From: a virus
Length of the DNA stretch: 40,143 nucleotides
Reading direction: 5' to 3' (one strand)
Virus record (IMG/VR): IMGVR_UViG_3300009314_000349
Location: 1-40,143 of that record
A program made the translations under genes and the position numbers. The notes under the pieces are model-generated. The model did no database searches. It had not been told where the DNA came from and saw nothing but the letters and a program-made list of their open reading frames with translations. Positions 15,813 through 24,126 of the stretch are shown here, in pieces; position 1 is the first letter of the stretch; every line of letters starts with the position of its first letter.

Positions 15813-16988
15813 TTATTTTTCATTTATGGTCCTAATTAATTTCACCAATAAGCTTGTTACCGCAATTTCTTTATCCACCACGAAAGTCGACTGAAACTGA
15901 GTCTCGGCTATTTCTAATATAACAGATGCTATATTTCCTTTTGCATAGTCATCTACATTATCAAATAGAAATCTATATAAATCTTCGAAATCTCTTACTT
16001 TACTATCTGATATTATTTTACGTATTGATTTGAATTTTTCTTTTGGTTCTTTATTGGATTTTAGTTCTTCTGCTATTTTTAGCATATAATTTGATTCAAT
16101 AATTGATTGTTTGCTAATCTTAAGTTTACCATTAATGGATTGTCGTTGAATCAAATTAATAGCTCTCCTCATATCCGGATATGTTGAATTAACAACTACT
16201 GCTAAATCAGATACATCATATTCCACTTGCTCTTTATTAAGAATTTTAGTTAATAATACAGCGACCTCTTTCCTGGATGGTGGTGTTATATGGTATACAT
16301 CGCAACGACTTTTGATTGGATCAATTATTTTTTCAACATAATTACAAGTTAAAATAAATCTTGTATTTCTAGATGATGCTTCCATTGTATTTCTAAGTGC
16401 TTGTTGAGAACCACCCATTCCACCAAATGATAAATAATCCGCTTCATCAAGAATTATAATTTTACGATCCTTAAATCCAATTGATGTTGCGAATGGTATG
16501 ATTTCGTTTCTAAGAAAATCAATATTACCTTTATCACTGGCATTAACATACATGAAATCACAATCTATATTCTTAACCAATAATTTTGCTAAAGATGTAT
16601 TGTGGCAAATAACACCATTAGATGTTATATATTCGTGTGGACTATCTATTGAAAAATCATAAACATCTTTAATAGTTCCTGATATTGCCCCCATCTTTTT
16701 TTTATTTCCATATATTGTATCAACTGTATCGGCATCTTTTATACATATAAATCTATTATTACATCTAACTAAATGTTTTTCATCACATTTAATATTTATA
16801 TCATCTTCAAATTTATATATATTTACTTGACCCTGTTTTTTTATTAAAGAATTAATACGTTTATATTTATTATATTGATTTTTAATAGCTAAATATCTAT
16901 TAATATCAACAGTATCATTATCATCAATATCCAATAAATTAAAAAACTTAAAAAGTTCTCCAACTGGTAACCTAAATTTCTTTTTCAT
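15813..16988 (-). CDS. 44: Clamp loader large subunit gp44, C-terminal extein with IntC of a split intein
   Basis: The first 130 residues are the C-terminal intein part; residues 131-391 are the C-extein. The intein part holds block B (CDEKH, H72) and ends DFSIDSPHEYITSNG and VICHN, with penultimate His129 and Asn130. The extein starts TSLAKLL, completing a P-loop with the other fragment. It has Walker B ILDEAD, the sensor segment FILTCNY and the arginine-finger motif SRC, so it is an AAA+ clamp loader ATPase. After trans-splicing the protein would be 316 residues, close to T4 gp44 (319). The sister fragment is at 17110-17358. The ATG start gives no strong ribosome-binding site. Confidence 0.92.
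   Translation of the reverse strand: MKKKFRLPVGELFKFFNLLDIDDNDTVDINRYLAIKNQYNKYKRINSLIKKQGQVNIYKFEDDINIKCDEKHLVRCNNRFICIKDADTVDTIYGNKKKMGAISGTIKDVYDFSIDSPHEYITSNGVICHNTSLAKLLVKNIDCDFMYVNASDKGNIDFLRNEIIPFATSIGFKDRKIIILDEADYLSFGGMGGSQQALRNTMEASSRNTRFILTCNYVEKIIDPIKSRCDVYHITPPSRKEVAVLLTKILNKEQVEYDVSDLAVVVNSTYPDMRRAINLIQRQSINGKLKISKQSIIESNYMLKIAEELKSNKEPKEKFKSIRKIISDSKVRDFEDLYRFLFDNVDDYAKGNIASVILEIAETQFQSTFVVDKEIAVTSLLVKLIRTINEK
16599..16988 (-). other. IntC, long C-terminal half of an atypically split intein in gp44
   Basis: 130 codons from an ATG to the CHN|T junction. Because the N-terminal half (27 residues) stops before block B, this half carries block B and the C-terminal splicing blocks F and G. 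That short-N/long-C arrangement is the known 'atypical split' type. Residue +1 is Thr, an acceptable splicing nucleophile. Block B has CDEKH where a TxxH would be usual. Confidence 0.88.
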
Positions 16989-17097
16989 AAAACTGTTTAT
17001 TTTTATTTACATAATAATCAATCCAACCATCATCATGCGAGTTTGCGGTTCTAGCATGACACGAATGGCATAAGAATATTAAATTAGTATATGTTTT
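16972..17097 (-). pseudogene. 3' remnant of an HNH homing endonuclease gene between the gp44 halves
   Basis: An open stretch of 41 codons with no start codon reads KTYTNLIFLCHSCHARTANS and then DGWIDYYVNKNKQ. NLIxLCxxCHxxT is the second half of the HNH finger (two Cys and the final His) common to phage HNH endonucleases. Upstream it meets a TAG, so the N-terminal part has been deleted. It sits exactly in the break between IntN and IntC, where intact split-intein loci often hold a free-standing endonuclease gene. Confidence 0.8.
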
Positions 17098-17109
17098 CTA
17101 GAAAATATT

Positions 17110-17358
17110 TCAAATTTCATATTGTTTTAGTATCTTATATTCATCATCAGATACTTCCATCTCAATATCAATATACTCAGAATAATCCAAACATTTGCCC
17201 GTCCCAGCTTTCCCATATAATAATAGATTTGGGATTTCGCCACTTTCTATCCATATTTTGACGCTCTGTATTAATGCTTCATTGCCCACATAATCATCTA
17301 AATTTTGGGGGCGGTACCGCTCATTCCAGAAAAAATGTTCTTTATTTTTGTCAATCAT
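17110..17358 (-). CDS. 44: Clamp loader large subunit gp44, N-terminal extein with IntN of a split intein
   Basis: Residues 1-55 are the N-extein: FFWNERYRPQNLDDYVGNEA is the canonical clamp-loader N terminus, and it ends LLLYGKAGTGK, most of the P-loop. Residue 56 is Cys1 of the intein, and after 27 intein residues (C56-I82) a TGA stop follows. The protein alone cannot bind ATP properly, because the P-loop Thr is on the other fragment (GKAGTGK|T). The break is not a simple nonsense mutation, since a splicing-competent C-half with its own ATG lies downstream. Confidence 0.92.
   Translation of the reverse strand: MIDKNKEHFFWNERYRPQNLDDYVGNEALIQSVKIWIESGEIPNLLLYGKAGTGKCLDYSEYIDIEMEVSDDEYKILKQYEI
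17113..17193 (-). other. IntN, 27-residue N-terminal half of an atypically split intein
   Basis: Begins CLDYSEYIDIEM, that is, block A with the catalytic Cys1, and ends in KILKQYEI before the stop. At 27 residues it is close to the roughly 25-residue IntN of AceL-TerL-type inteins and far shorter than the usual about 100. Acidic IntN (DIEMEVSDDE) and lysine-rich start of IntC (MKKKFR) suggest charge pairing of the halves. Confidence 0.88.
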
Positions 17359-17373
17359 ATAATCTTAAATTTA

Positions 17374-17619
17374 TTAATCAAATAATTCCATATCAGCATC
17401 AGTTCTATTACTGTGTTTCATTGCATGGACCATATATTTCATGATATAATTATTATCAAATCCAGCCTTCTCTAGTTTTTTCATTTCCTCTAAAATTTTA
17501 CCATCTGGGTCATCTTTTGCTAACATTTTTGCCATTTTATTAACGGCTGATTTATACTTTTTTGGAGTGTCTAATATTATATTATTCACTACTACTTCCT
17601 GTTTTGTTCTATTTTTCAT
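17374..17619 (-). CDS. Hypothetical helical protein, 81 aa
   Basis: Not recognised. A mostly helical, charged protein (KKYKSAVNKMAKMLAKDDPDG, then KILEEMKKLEKAGF). It is between the methyltransferase and the gp44 gene, in the position of small replication or transcription accessory genes in T4-like genomes, but I see no sequence likeness to T4 RpbA. Confidence 0.6.
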   Translation of the reverse strand: MKNRTKQEVVVNNIILDTPKKYKSAVNKMAKMLAKDDPDGKILEEMKKLEKAGFDNNYIMKYMVHAMKHSNRTDADMELFD

Positions 17620-17622
17620 AAT

Positions 17623-18828
17623 TTATCCTAGTTTCTTAAATATCCAAACTGGCTCGCAAAATACTGAATTCTTATCACCTTCGAACTCTTCAGTTCTCGC
17701 GGCTGAATTTGGTCTCAGCGTCATTTGCATTCCAATTGCTCCTATGTATTTTGCTTTATGTTTTCCTTCAACATATTCAATCATTATATCACATATATTC
17801 ATATATGTATTGCCTCTTTTTACGTCAGCTATATTGATCAACATATGTCCGCCTGGTTTTATTGTTTTCCATACATTGTCTATTGCTTTATGTAGAAATA
17901 ATTCATTCCAGTCGTTGATTGTTTTATATTTATTGCATGATTGAGTTTCTTCACCAGAATATACTTCTGTATCGAAGTATGGTGGTGATGTAAATACCAA
18001 ATCAATTTTATTTTCATATTTTGATAAATCAGCATCTTCAGCTGGAGCAATTATGAAGTCTGTTTTTTTGCTAACTTCAAACCAGCCGTTCCATTTTTGA
18101 TAATGCTCGGCTTGTTCATTATATATCGGATGATTATCAACTTTTGGATCTACGCCAACATATAATTGTGCTGTGTTTGCTGCGAAAAACCCAGCTAGTC
18201 GATCTCCCCATCCCATCGAGAAATCCAAGACAGATTCTGCTTTGAAATAATCATACAGTACTTTAGCTACGTTTGGCTTAAACTGAGAACATATATATGT
18301 ACGCAATGCTGTCATAGTCTTAAACGCACTTAGATTGAATTCTTCAAACCCAAGTGTATAAAAAGCTCCAGCTATTAAGTACGAATATTTGTGTTGATTC
18401 CATACATCAATTGGAGCTGGAAACCTAATTGAAGATGAACTCCATCTATTTTTTATATGGAAGAAATCACTAGATATATTGCCAGTCATTATGCGTCTTA
18501 TGTATGTGTTCTTACCATCTAGTTTAACAGAATGCTTAAAATCCTTTTCATTCCTAAAATTCCAATCGCCAGTAACAAACAACTCATTAAGACGAGTAGA
18601 CTTCAATTTCAGATAATCGACATAGCAATCTTTCAACGAATGTTCGCGGATCGGTGGTGGATAAGTAACCATAACATTTGCTAACTGTATCCTACCTTCT
18701 CTTACTTCGAAATTTTTAACTATATAATCGTGTTCCTCTTTTGTAATATAGAGGTATGGTTCCCGATTCAAAAATCTCTCAAAATAAGGATGTAGTGGTG
18801 TTGGTGTATATCCAGTTTTAGCAGACAT
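17623..18828 (-). CDS. SPPY-type DNA amino-methyltransferase
   Basis: A 401-residue SAM-dependent methyltransferase. Motif I is LDFSMGWGDRLAGF (motif DFSMGWG 202-208), the acidic SAM contact is VGVDPKVDN, and the catalytic motif IV is TSPPYF (280-285), typical of N4-cytosine and some N6-adenine methylases. Motif I precedes IV (alpha/gamma-type order). It ends with a paired TLRPNSAARTEEFEG. The gene at 20098-21630 encodes a clear paralogue. The unusually long N-terminal region (about 190 residues) may read the target. It lies 2 bases after the sliding clamp gene. Confidence 0.82.
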   Translation of the reverse strand: MSAKTGYTPTPLHPYFERFLNREPYLYITKEEHDYIVKNFEVREGRIQLANVMVTYPPPIREHSLKDCYVDYLKLKSTRLNELFVTGDWNFRNEKDFKHSVKLDGKNTYIRRIMTGNISSDFFHIKNRWSSSSIRFPAPIDVWNQHKYSYLIAGAFYTLGFEEFNLSAFKTMTALRTYICSQFKPNVAKVLYDYFKAESVLDFSMGWGDRLAGFFAANTAQLYVGVDPKVDNHPIYNEQAEHYQKWNGWFEVSKKTDFIIAPAEDADLSKYENKIDLVFTSPPYFDTEVYSGEETQSCNKYKTINDWNELFLHKAIDNVWKTIKPGGHMLINIADVKRGNTYMNICDIMIEYVEGKHKAKYIGAIGMQMTLRPNSAARTEEFEGDKNSVFCEPVWIFKKLG

Positions 18829-18830
18829 AA

Positions 18831-19553
18831 TTAAATACTTTGAGCAGCAACTAAATAATATTCAGTTTCAAATTTAGTAGAAGTAAACTTAATAAATGAT
18901 AACCCAGCAGATGATATTTTAATTGATCCACTTAAGCCTCTATTTGCTTTCAATACTTCAGTTAACATATTTGAATTTAATGTTACTTCATCAATTTTTG
19001 ATTGCGTTTTTGCCTTAATATCAAGTGTAATTGTATTTGTATTGGTATGTTTTACATAACCAAAAACAAACTTAATAGAATCATCGTCTGCAATTGCAGT
19101 AAATGTTTCTGCATCAATAGCATTATTTACTCGAATAAAATCATCAATAAAATCTGTGTCGATATCAACTTCGATTTCATATGGTGGTTCTGCTTTCATT
19201 TTTGGAACTACCGGAATTACACTCTGTTCGCATACAACATACTTTGTTTTGATTTTTTTATCCGATAAAATGACAGATGATATTTTGTTTGCTGAAGATT
19301 CTTTTTTGTACTCAATATCAATAGTATCGTCCAGTACATCAAGCATTTTCTTTAGCTTTCCGGTATTATAGATTCCAAGTTCGGCTTCACCCAAGTCCTT
19401 AAAATCATTCATCACGACAGTTCCTTTTGTTGTTTTATCATCAGATATAAAATCAACAGATACTGTGTCGTTCTCTGATTTAATTAGTACAGTAGAGATA
19501 TTATCTCCGAGACTGTACTTGTCAATGAATTGTAATAAACTTTCTTTTTTCAT
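18831..19553 (-). CDS. 45: DNA polymerase sliding clamp (gp45-like)
   Basis: A 240-residue processivity factor, close to T4 gp45 (228). The N-terminal LLQFIDKYSLGDNISTVLI and paired repeats of beta-alpha-beta topology ending LSFIKFTSTKFETEYYLVAA fit the gp45/PCNA fold. It forms a ring on DNA and is loaded by the gp44/gp62 complex encoded downstream, and ties the polymerase to DNA. Gene order 45-44-62 is preserved with insertions. The identification rests on length, fold pattern and context rather than a single motif. Confidence 0.8.
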   Translation of the reverse strand: MKKESLLQFIDKYSLGDNISTVLIKSENDTVSVDFISDDKTTKGTVVMNDFKDLGEAELGIYNTGKLKKMLDVLDDTIDIEYKKESSANKISSVILSDKKIKTKYVVCEQSVIPVVPKMKAEPPYEIEVDIDTDFIDDFIRVNNAIDAETFTAIADDDSIKFVFGYVKHTNTNTITLDIKAKTQSKIDEVTLNSNMLTEVLKANRGLSGSIKISSAGLSFIKFTSTKFETEYYLVAAQSI

Positions 19554-19568
19554 GATTTGTTTTTATTA

Positions 19569-19859
19569 TTATTTAATTTTCCTTATTAGTTCTTCTTCAT
19601 TATCAAAAATATCATCTTGACTATACCAATCATATGATGTATAATTATCGGTTTTATACGTAATTACTAAATAATCAATTTCAATTCCATCTTTTTCAAC
19701 AACGCTTCCTTTTTCTCCAGGATGTCTACCATACTCAAATTCACTGTATGGTTGACTTTCTATAACTCTAATTTTGTCAATTCTACTTTTATAAATTTTC
19801 TTTGATGATAATATATAAACATCGGCACCCACTTTATATTTTACATTATATTCTTTCAT
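19569..19859 (-). CDS. Hypothetical protein, 96 aa
   Basis: Not recognised. A beta-rich protein that begins NVKYKVGADVYILSSKKIYKS, which resembles the first strands of small SH3-like barrels, and ends in an acidic helix. Located between the clamp gene and a small helical gene. Confidence 0.58.
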   Translation of the reverse strand: MKEYNVKYKVGADVYILSSKKIYKSRIDKIRVIESQPYSEFEYGRHPGEKGSVVEKDGIEIDYLVITYKTDNYTSYDWYSQDDIFDNEEELIRKIK

Positions 19860-19869
19860 AATTTATTAT

Positions 19870-20094
19870 TTAATTTAATTTTTTTCTATCTTCTTCATTT
19901 TCTTCTTGTATGATTTTGCTCCAAGTTTCGTGATAATCAATTTTTACTCCCTCTAGTAATCCCATTGCTTCATAATAATTCATTGAAGACCAGTTTACGA
20001 CTTCAAATATTATTCTATGAGCAAAACCAGTTTTTTCTTCTATTGATGAAATATGTTCTAAGACCCCATTAATTACTTTTTCTTCTTTTTTCAT
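19870..20094 (-). CDS. Hypothetical protein, 74 aa
   Basis: Not recognised. Helical and acidic, with an N terminus rich in Lys and Glu and a NYYEAMGLLEGVK segment near the middle. The start is in the AAATTATG context used by most genes here. No motif suggests a function. Confidence 0.55.
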   Translation of the reverse strand: MKKEEKVINGVLEHISSIEEKTGFAHRIIFEVVNWSSMNYYEAMGLLEGVKIDYHETWSKIIQEENEEDRKKLN

Positions 20095-20097
20095 AAT

Positions 20098-21630
20098 TTA
20101 ATTTTTATATGCCAGAAATATTGGCTCATATTTATACCAAACTCCTTTTATCTCTATCCAATTTAATACTCCTTTCGGTCGGATTCCAATCATTTTCGTC
20201 ATTAACATCCGATAATATCCAATATATTCCATTCCCAAATCCTTCAGTATTTGCACTGAATCTTCTTGTAACGGTAAATACTCATCTTTGCCTATTTTAA
20301 TTGATGCTATATTCCACGCCAAATACCTATCATTGTCCAGATATTCAACTGCTGTTTTCAATGTTGGTTTTAGAAAATTATCCCTCCAGTCTTCATATTT
20401 AGGATATTGAATATATGATTGACCATCAGAATCGCCATATTGTTCTCGATTAAAGTAGGGAGGCGACGTAAACACAAAATCAATCTTTCCTTTATATTTT
20501 TGAAAATCGGGATTCAAGTGTATATTTTCACTTCCCGATGGATATATGTCATATGTATTTTTATTTTCTTTTGATTCAAAAAACTTATTAAAATTTTCAT
20601 TTGTTGATCCAATACATTTTTCATTATAGAAGTCAGCTAAGTATTCATACCTTGTAATATTGGGTCCTGATATGAAATTATCTATATTTGGATCTACTCC
20701 AACATAATGTACTCTTTTTGATAATGACATTGCTCCCAAAATACGACCGCCCCAGCCAGCACTTGGATCATATATATTGATCACATCCTTATCTATGTGT
20801 TCTGTATACTTTTCGTACAGTAATTTTGCAGTAGTTGGTGGAAAATTCACAACTGGTTGCGTTCCAAGACTTAGTCTGAGTATTTGAATTATTCCTGGAA
20901 ATATTTGTTGATTTTTTTTATAATATCGAATTAAGTATTTTTTATCGTCTTTTAGATCGGATATATTTGTTAGTTCTTTTTGCGTTATATGATTTGATTC
21001 AATTAATTTTTCGATGTCTGATTTGATGAGATATACGTATTCATCATCACTGCAATCATCTACTTCATTTAACCATATGCCATAATTTGTTAGTTTTTTA
21101 ATATTATCAATAATCCATTTATATCCATCACCGCCCATATAACAAATTTCATCCTCATTTGTCTGTTTTGTTAGCGATTTTGAATATATGTACATTGAAT
21201 CACGTTTGAGTGTCCGCTTCATTATATGAATAAACCTATCTAGAAAACAATCCTTTGAAATCACATCATATATTGATTTTGCTTTATCTGGGTTTTTACT
21301 TATAGTAATTTTAGTTTTGAGCATTGTTGGGAAAAATTGATTTATTTCACTTCCAGTTTTATTGAAATTTCGGATTATTCCCAAGCAATCCTTGTCTGGT
21401 AAAATCAAGTCTGGTGTAAAAAACCCTCTGATTTTCCGGAATGACTTTATGATATCAATTTCATTTTTTCCTACGACCGGAGGGATTCCATTGTTCCAGT
21501 TCTGGATGACTTCTAATCTCAATAGCTTTACCCAAGCGGTAAATTGACATTCGTCCATGCCCAGTATATCATCATATGATATATTTGATTTGAATTTGTC
21601 GAAATCTGTTTTCTCGTAAAAATACTTCAT
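20098..21630 (-). CDS. SPPY-type DNA methyltransferase, paralogue
   Basis: A 510-residue paralogue of the 17623-18828 protein. Motif I is IYDPSAGWGGRILGA (motif 288-295), then VGVDPNIDN as in the paralogue, and catalytic TSPPYF at 388-393, followed by IQYPKYEDW and a Trp-rich region. It is about 110 residues longer, mainly an extra N-terminal region of 280 residues with YFYEKTDF at the start. The two probably recognise different targets. A promoter-like element precedes it. Confidence 0.82.
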   Translation of the reverse strand: MKYFYEKTDFDKFKSNISYDDILGMDECQFTAWVKLLRLEVIQNWNNGIPPVVGKNEIDIIKSFRKIRGFFTPDLILPDKDCLGIIRNFNKTGSEINQFFPTMLKTKITISKNPDKAKSIYDVISKDCFLDRFIHIMKRTLKRDSMYIYSKSLTKQTNEDEICYMGGDGYKWIIDNIKKLTNYGIWLNEVDDCSDDEYVYLIKSDIEKLIESNHITQKELTNISDLKDDKKYLIRYYKKNQQIFPGIIQILRLSLGTQPVVNFPPTTAKLLYEKYTEHIDKDVINIYDPSAGWGGRILGAMSLSKRVHYVGVDPNIDNFISGPNITRYEYLADFYNEKCIGSTNENFNKFFESKENKNTYDIYPSGSENIHLNPDFQKYKGKIDFVFTSPPYFNREQYGDSDGQSYIQYPKYEDWRDNFLKPTLKTAVEYLDNDRYLAWNIASIKIGKDEYLPLQEDSVQILKDLGMEYIGYYRMLMTKMIGIRPKGVLNWIEIKGVWYKYEPIFLAYKN

Positions 21631-21635
21631 TTATA

Positions 21636-21667
21636 TAAATATACAAAAATTATGGGACAGCTACAAG
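21636..21667 (-). promoter_or_regulatory. Probable promoter upstream of the SPPY methyltransferase
   Basis: Read on the minus strand: CTTG, 20 bases, then TATATTTA, with the ATG 5 bases further on. This is close to the Bacteroidota form TTTG/TTG-N19-20-TAnnTTTG with one mismatch at each end. AAGCTTGTA at the upstream box also occurs in the promoter-like element before gp32. Confidence 0.4.
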
Positions 21668-21669
21668 CT

Positions 21670-22503
21670 TTACCAGAAATTATTTACTACCTGGTCATTA
21701 ACTACATCATATTTAGCTGTTATCAATTTATATGAAGCAAAATATGGAAATTTAGTCTCTTTATATTGTTTAACTCCAGATTGTCCAGCGCCCATATTAA
21801 CTAAATAAGGTTTTTTTATATCATCGTAGATTAATTTGAATACACAATAATCCATATACATACATAAATCAGTATATTTTTCATCAGTGAAAGCTTTCCT
21901 ACATAATAGATTATATTTGCCATTAGACGCTCTATCAACGACTGAATATCCGACTAATTCATTATCATCATAAAACCACTTTTGCACTAGTTTATCTTTA
22001 TAATTGTTCAAATTCTCTTTAATGAATCTAACATCATAGCCAGTATGTAATTGAAAGTGTGCATCTTTTCTCATATTATTCCACTTCTTTATAAAAATAT
22101 CAAAATCATACATTGATCTAACGCTGTCTCTAACCTCAAAATTAAATCGTTTTGTATAATGATTTCTTCTATATCTTAAATGTCTATGTTTTTTTCCTTC
22201 CAATTTGAAAAAATCACCATCAAATATTGAAATAATGCTATCATTTTTAGATTTAGCATGCTTTATTCCACGTTTCAGAAATAAATCATAATTATCCTCG
22301 CTCATATTAAACAGTATAATTTTCTTTATGCCGTCTAGAAATGGCTGAGCGTCTTCGATATATTCTTGCTTGAATAATACCATTTGATTCTTATTCTTTA
22401 TGAATCCAATATTATTTGGAAGTGGCTTGCACATCAGATTATAAAATGAAATATAATATGGCAACGAGAAAAAATCATCTATTTTAATTTTATTTGGATC
22501 CAT
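21670..22503 (-). CDS. GNAT-fold protein, DUF2156-like
   Basis: A 277-residue protein with a C-terminal acyltransferase-like half: VGYSVVDRASNGKY, then YMDYCVFKLIYDD and YLVNMGAGQSGVKQYKETKF. Such arrangements occur in DUF2156 proteins, whose bacterial relatives include the catalytic domain of lysylphosphatidylglycerol synthase, and in some FemAB-type enzymes. The N-terminal half is basic with an RHLRYRRNHY stretch. It might add an amino acid or acyl group, for example to a glycan or lipid. Placed beside two methyltransferase genes, which is not informative. Confidence 0.55.
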   Translation of the reverse strand: MDPNKIKIDDFFSLPYYISFYNLMCKPLPNNIGFIKNKNQMVLFKQEYIEDAQPFLDGIKKIILFNMSEDNYDLFLKRGIKHAKSKNDSIISIFDGDFFKLEGKKHRHLRYRRNHYTKRFNFEVRDSVRSMYDFDIFIKKWNNMRKDAHFQLHTGYDVRFIKENLNNYKDKLVQKWFYDDNELVGYSVVDRASNGKYNLLCRKAFTDEKYTDLCMYMDYCVFKLIYDDIKKPYLVNMGAGQSGVKQYKETKFPYFASYKLITAKYDVVNDQVVNNFW

Positions 22504-22509
22504 TTTTAA

Positions 22510-23262
22510 TTAGTTTTTAACTCCATAAACGAAAATATATCTGCCGTCGTATTTATTTTCAGCTATTTCTCCATCTTTATCGAAAGAACCGAATTTAATA
22601 TCATGAAAATCATCTTTCATATAATATACCACTTCTTCAACTTTATGTTTCCAAGTTCCAGCCAATCGTCGATTGTCTGTACTAAAACGATGTTTTATAT
22701 ACTTATAATAATTAACTGATGTTAGCCAAATTTGACCGCCACTATTTACTACTTCTTTGATTACATCAAAAATATGCTCCATTGAATTTAGATCTAATAC
22801 CTGCAATACACCAATCATAGTGCAGAGATCATATGTTTTAATGCCATCGTTATTTGGTATATTAAATAGATTGTCATTTATAAATTCTACATTATGATTT
22901 TTATTTTCTTTTTTAGCATAATCAACAAAATTTGGTACGGCATCGACGCCAACAATATTGTCTATTTCATGATTTGATATAACATAATCTATAAACTCTC
23001 CAGTTCCACATCCAATATCGATAAATGAATCGACCGTGCTGAAATCTATAAATTTGCATGCCAAAATATAATTATTACTCATCGCGGTCTTAGTATTCCA
23101 AAGCAACCGTCGGTAATTCGATTTGTATTTCGTATAATACTTATTCTGATATTTGTATAGTATATCAGTATTTTTAGTTCTTACTTTTCTCTTTTGATCA
23201 GCTCTTAAATTAAGAGTTATATCACTAAAGTCTATGTCTCCGTCTTTATAATTGTATATCAT
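22510..23262 (-). CDS. Class I SAM-dependent methyltransferase
   Basis: A 250-residue methyltransferase. Motif I is FIDIGCGTGEF, followed by VGVDAVPN (motif II acid) and a later acidic segment FINDNLFNIPN. The C-terminal half is typical of small-molecule methylases rather than DNA methylases: there is no (D/N/S)PP(Y/F). The N-terminal 70 residues are basic. Its ATG directly follows the stop codon of the polymerase C-terminal gene as TAGATG. The substrate is unknown; a modified sugar or base is possible. Confidence 0.8.
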   Translation of the reverse strand: MIYNYKDGDIDFSDITLNLRADQKRKVRTKNTDILYKYQNKYYTKYKSNYRRLLWNTKTAMSNNYILACKFIDFSTVDSFIDIGCGTGEFIDYVISNHEIDNIVGVDAVPNFVDYAKKENKNHNVEFINDNLFNIPNNDGIKTYDLCTMIGVLQVLDLNSMEHIFDVIKEVVNSGGQIWLTSVNYYKYIKHRFSTDNRRLAGTWKHKVEEVVYYMKDDFHDIKFGSFDKDGEIAENKYDGRYIFVYGVKN

Positions 23263-24126
23263 CTAAAAATCAAAAAATTTATTTATGTTTTTATTTATTA
23301 ACGCATTAATCTCGCCCCAGCCCAAAGCTTTATAGAATGAATTTAATTTATTTACCAGCAATAATTCAAAGATTTTATTTCGGTCTATATATTTTTCAAT
23401 AAATTCAATAATTTCTGGCGGATCGTCATATCCCCGATAAGATAAAGATTCAAATTGATATGGATTGTCTTTCAAGTAAACACTCTTAATTTTATCTTTA
23501 TTCCTGATGTGCTCGTAATCTTTTGATTGATCAAATATATTAATCAAATCATTATAATATATACATCCTTTTATATGTGATTGAGCTCCTTTTTTAATTT
23601 CAGTCAATCCTCCTGGTGTTTTTCTTCCAGAATACTTACCAATACCATTTACTGAAGATGGTCGAGCGATATCTTTTACTTCAATTGAATTTATTTTTTC
23701 TTTGAATTGCTCAATATGTTTATCCAAAAACTCTTTTGACTTAAACTCTAATATATGCATTAATGTTTCCTTCATAAACTCACGCATACTATTTGGAAAA
23801 TCACTACGTACAGTATCCAATCCCTTTACATCTAATTTTGGTTTTTCAAGTCTCACGCCCTCTTTATCAACTATTAGTAATGCATATCGTTTCTTTACAT
23901 CTAACCAAAATCCGGATTTTGCTACAAGTTCTTGCTTAATTTTGTAGCTATGATTTTTAACACAATGAAATCCATTTGAATAATTTTTATACGAATCATT
24001 AATAAAGTTTTGTATTTCTCTAGTGATTTCAAGTGTTTTATTAATCATAAAAGAATCATTTTCATAATCCTCAGTTGGATATCTTTTTTCAATAATTGGT
24101 AAAGTTGAAAAGAATAATGAATCCAT
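23263..24126 (-). CDS. 43: DNA polymerase B, C-terminal fragment (gp43B-like)
   Basis: The palm and thumb part of a family B polymerase. It begins MDSLFFSTLPIIEKRYP; the DS continues motif C (YIDT|DS) of the other fragment. KKRYA at 78-82 is the conserved Kx(K/R)Y motif, and KGLDTVRSDFP (101-111) the following turn. The C terminus NINKFFDF resembles the clamp-binding tail of RB69 polymerase (MFDF), so this half carries the sliding-clamp contact. Start: the ATG sits immediately after the stop of the N-terminal fragment in the same frame. Without those six bases the two form one 911-residue enzyme (T4 gp43 is 898). Confidence 0.9.
   Translation of the reverse strand: MDSLFFSTLPIIEKRYPTEDYENDSFMINKTLEITREIQNFINDSYKNYSNGFHCVKNHSYKIKQELVAKSGFWLDVKKRYALLIVDKEGVRLEKPKLDVKGLDTVRSDFPNSMREFMKETLMHILEFKSKEFLDKHIEQFKEKINSIEVKDIARPSSVNGIGKYSGRKTPGGLTEIKKGAQSHIKGCIYYNDLINIFDQSKDYEHIRNKDKIKSVYLKDNPYQFESLSYRGYDDPPEIIEFIEKYIDRNKIFELLLVNKLNSFYKALGWGEINALINKNINKFFDF

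Noticed and set aside
16989-17109. Group I intron or a programmed frameshift joining the gp44 fragments
   Set aside because: The edges carry intein blocks (Cys1 and HN) and the middle has a protein-coding HNH remnant. No shift of frame gives a continuous intein, as a TGA and a TAG both interrupt the stretch.
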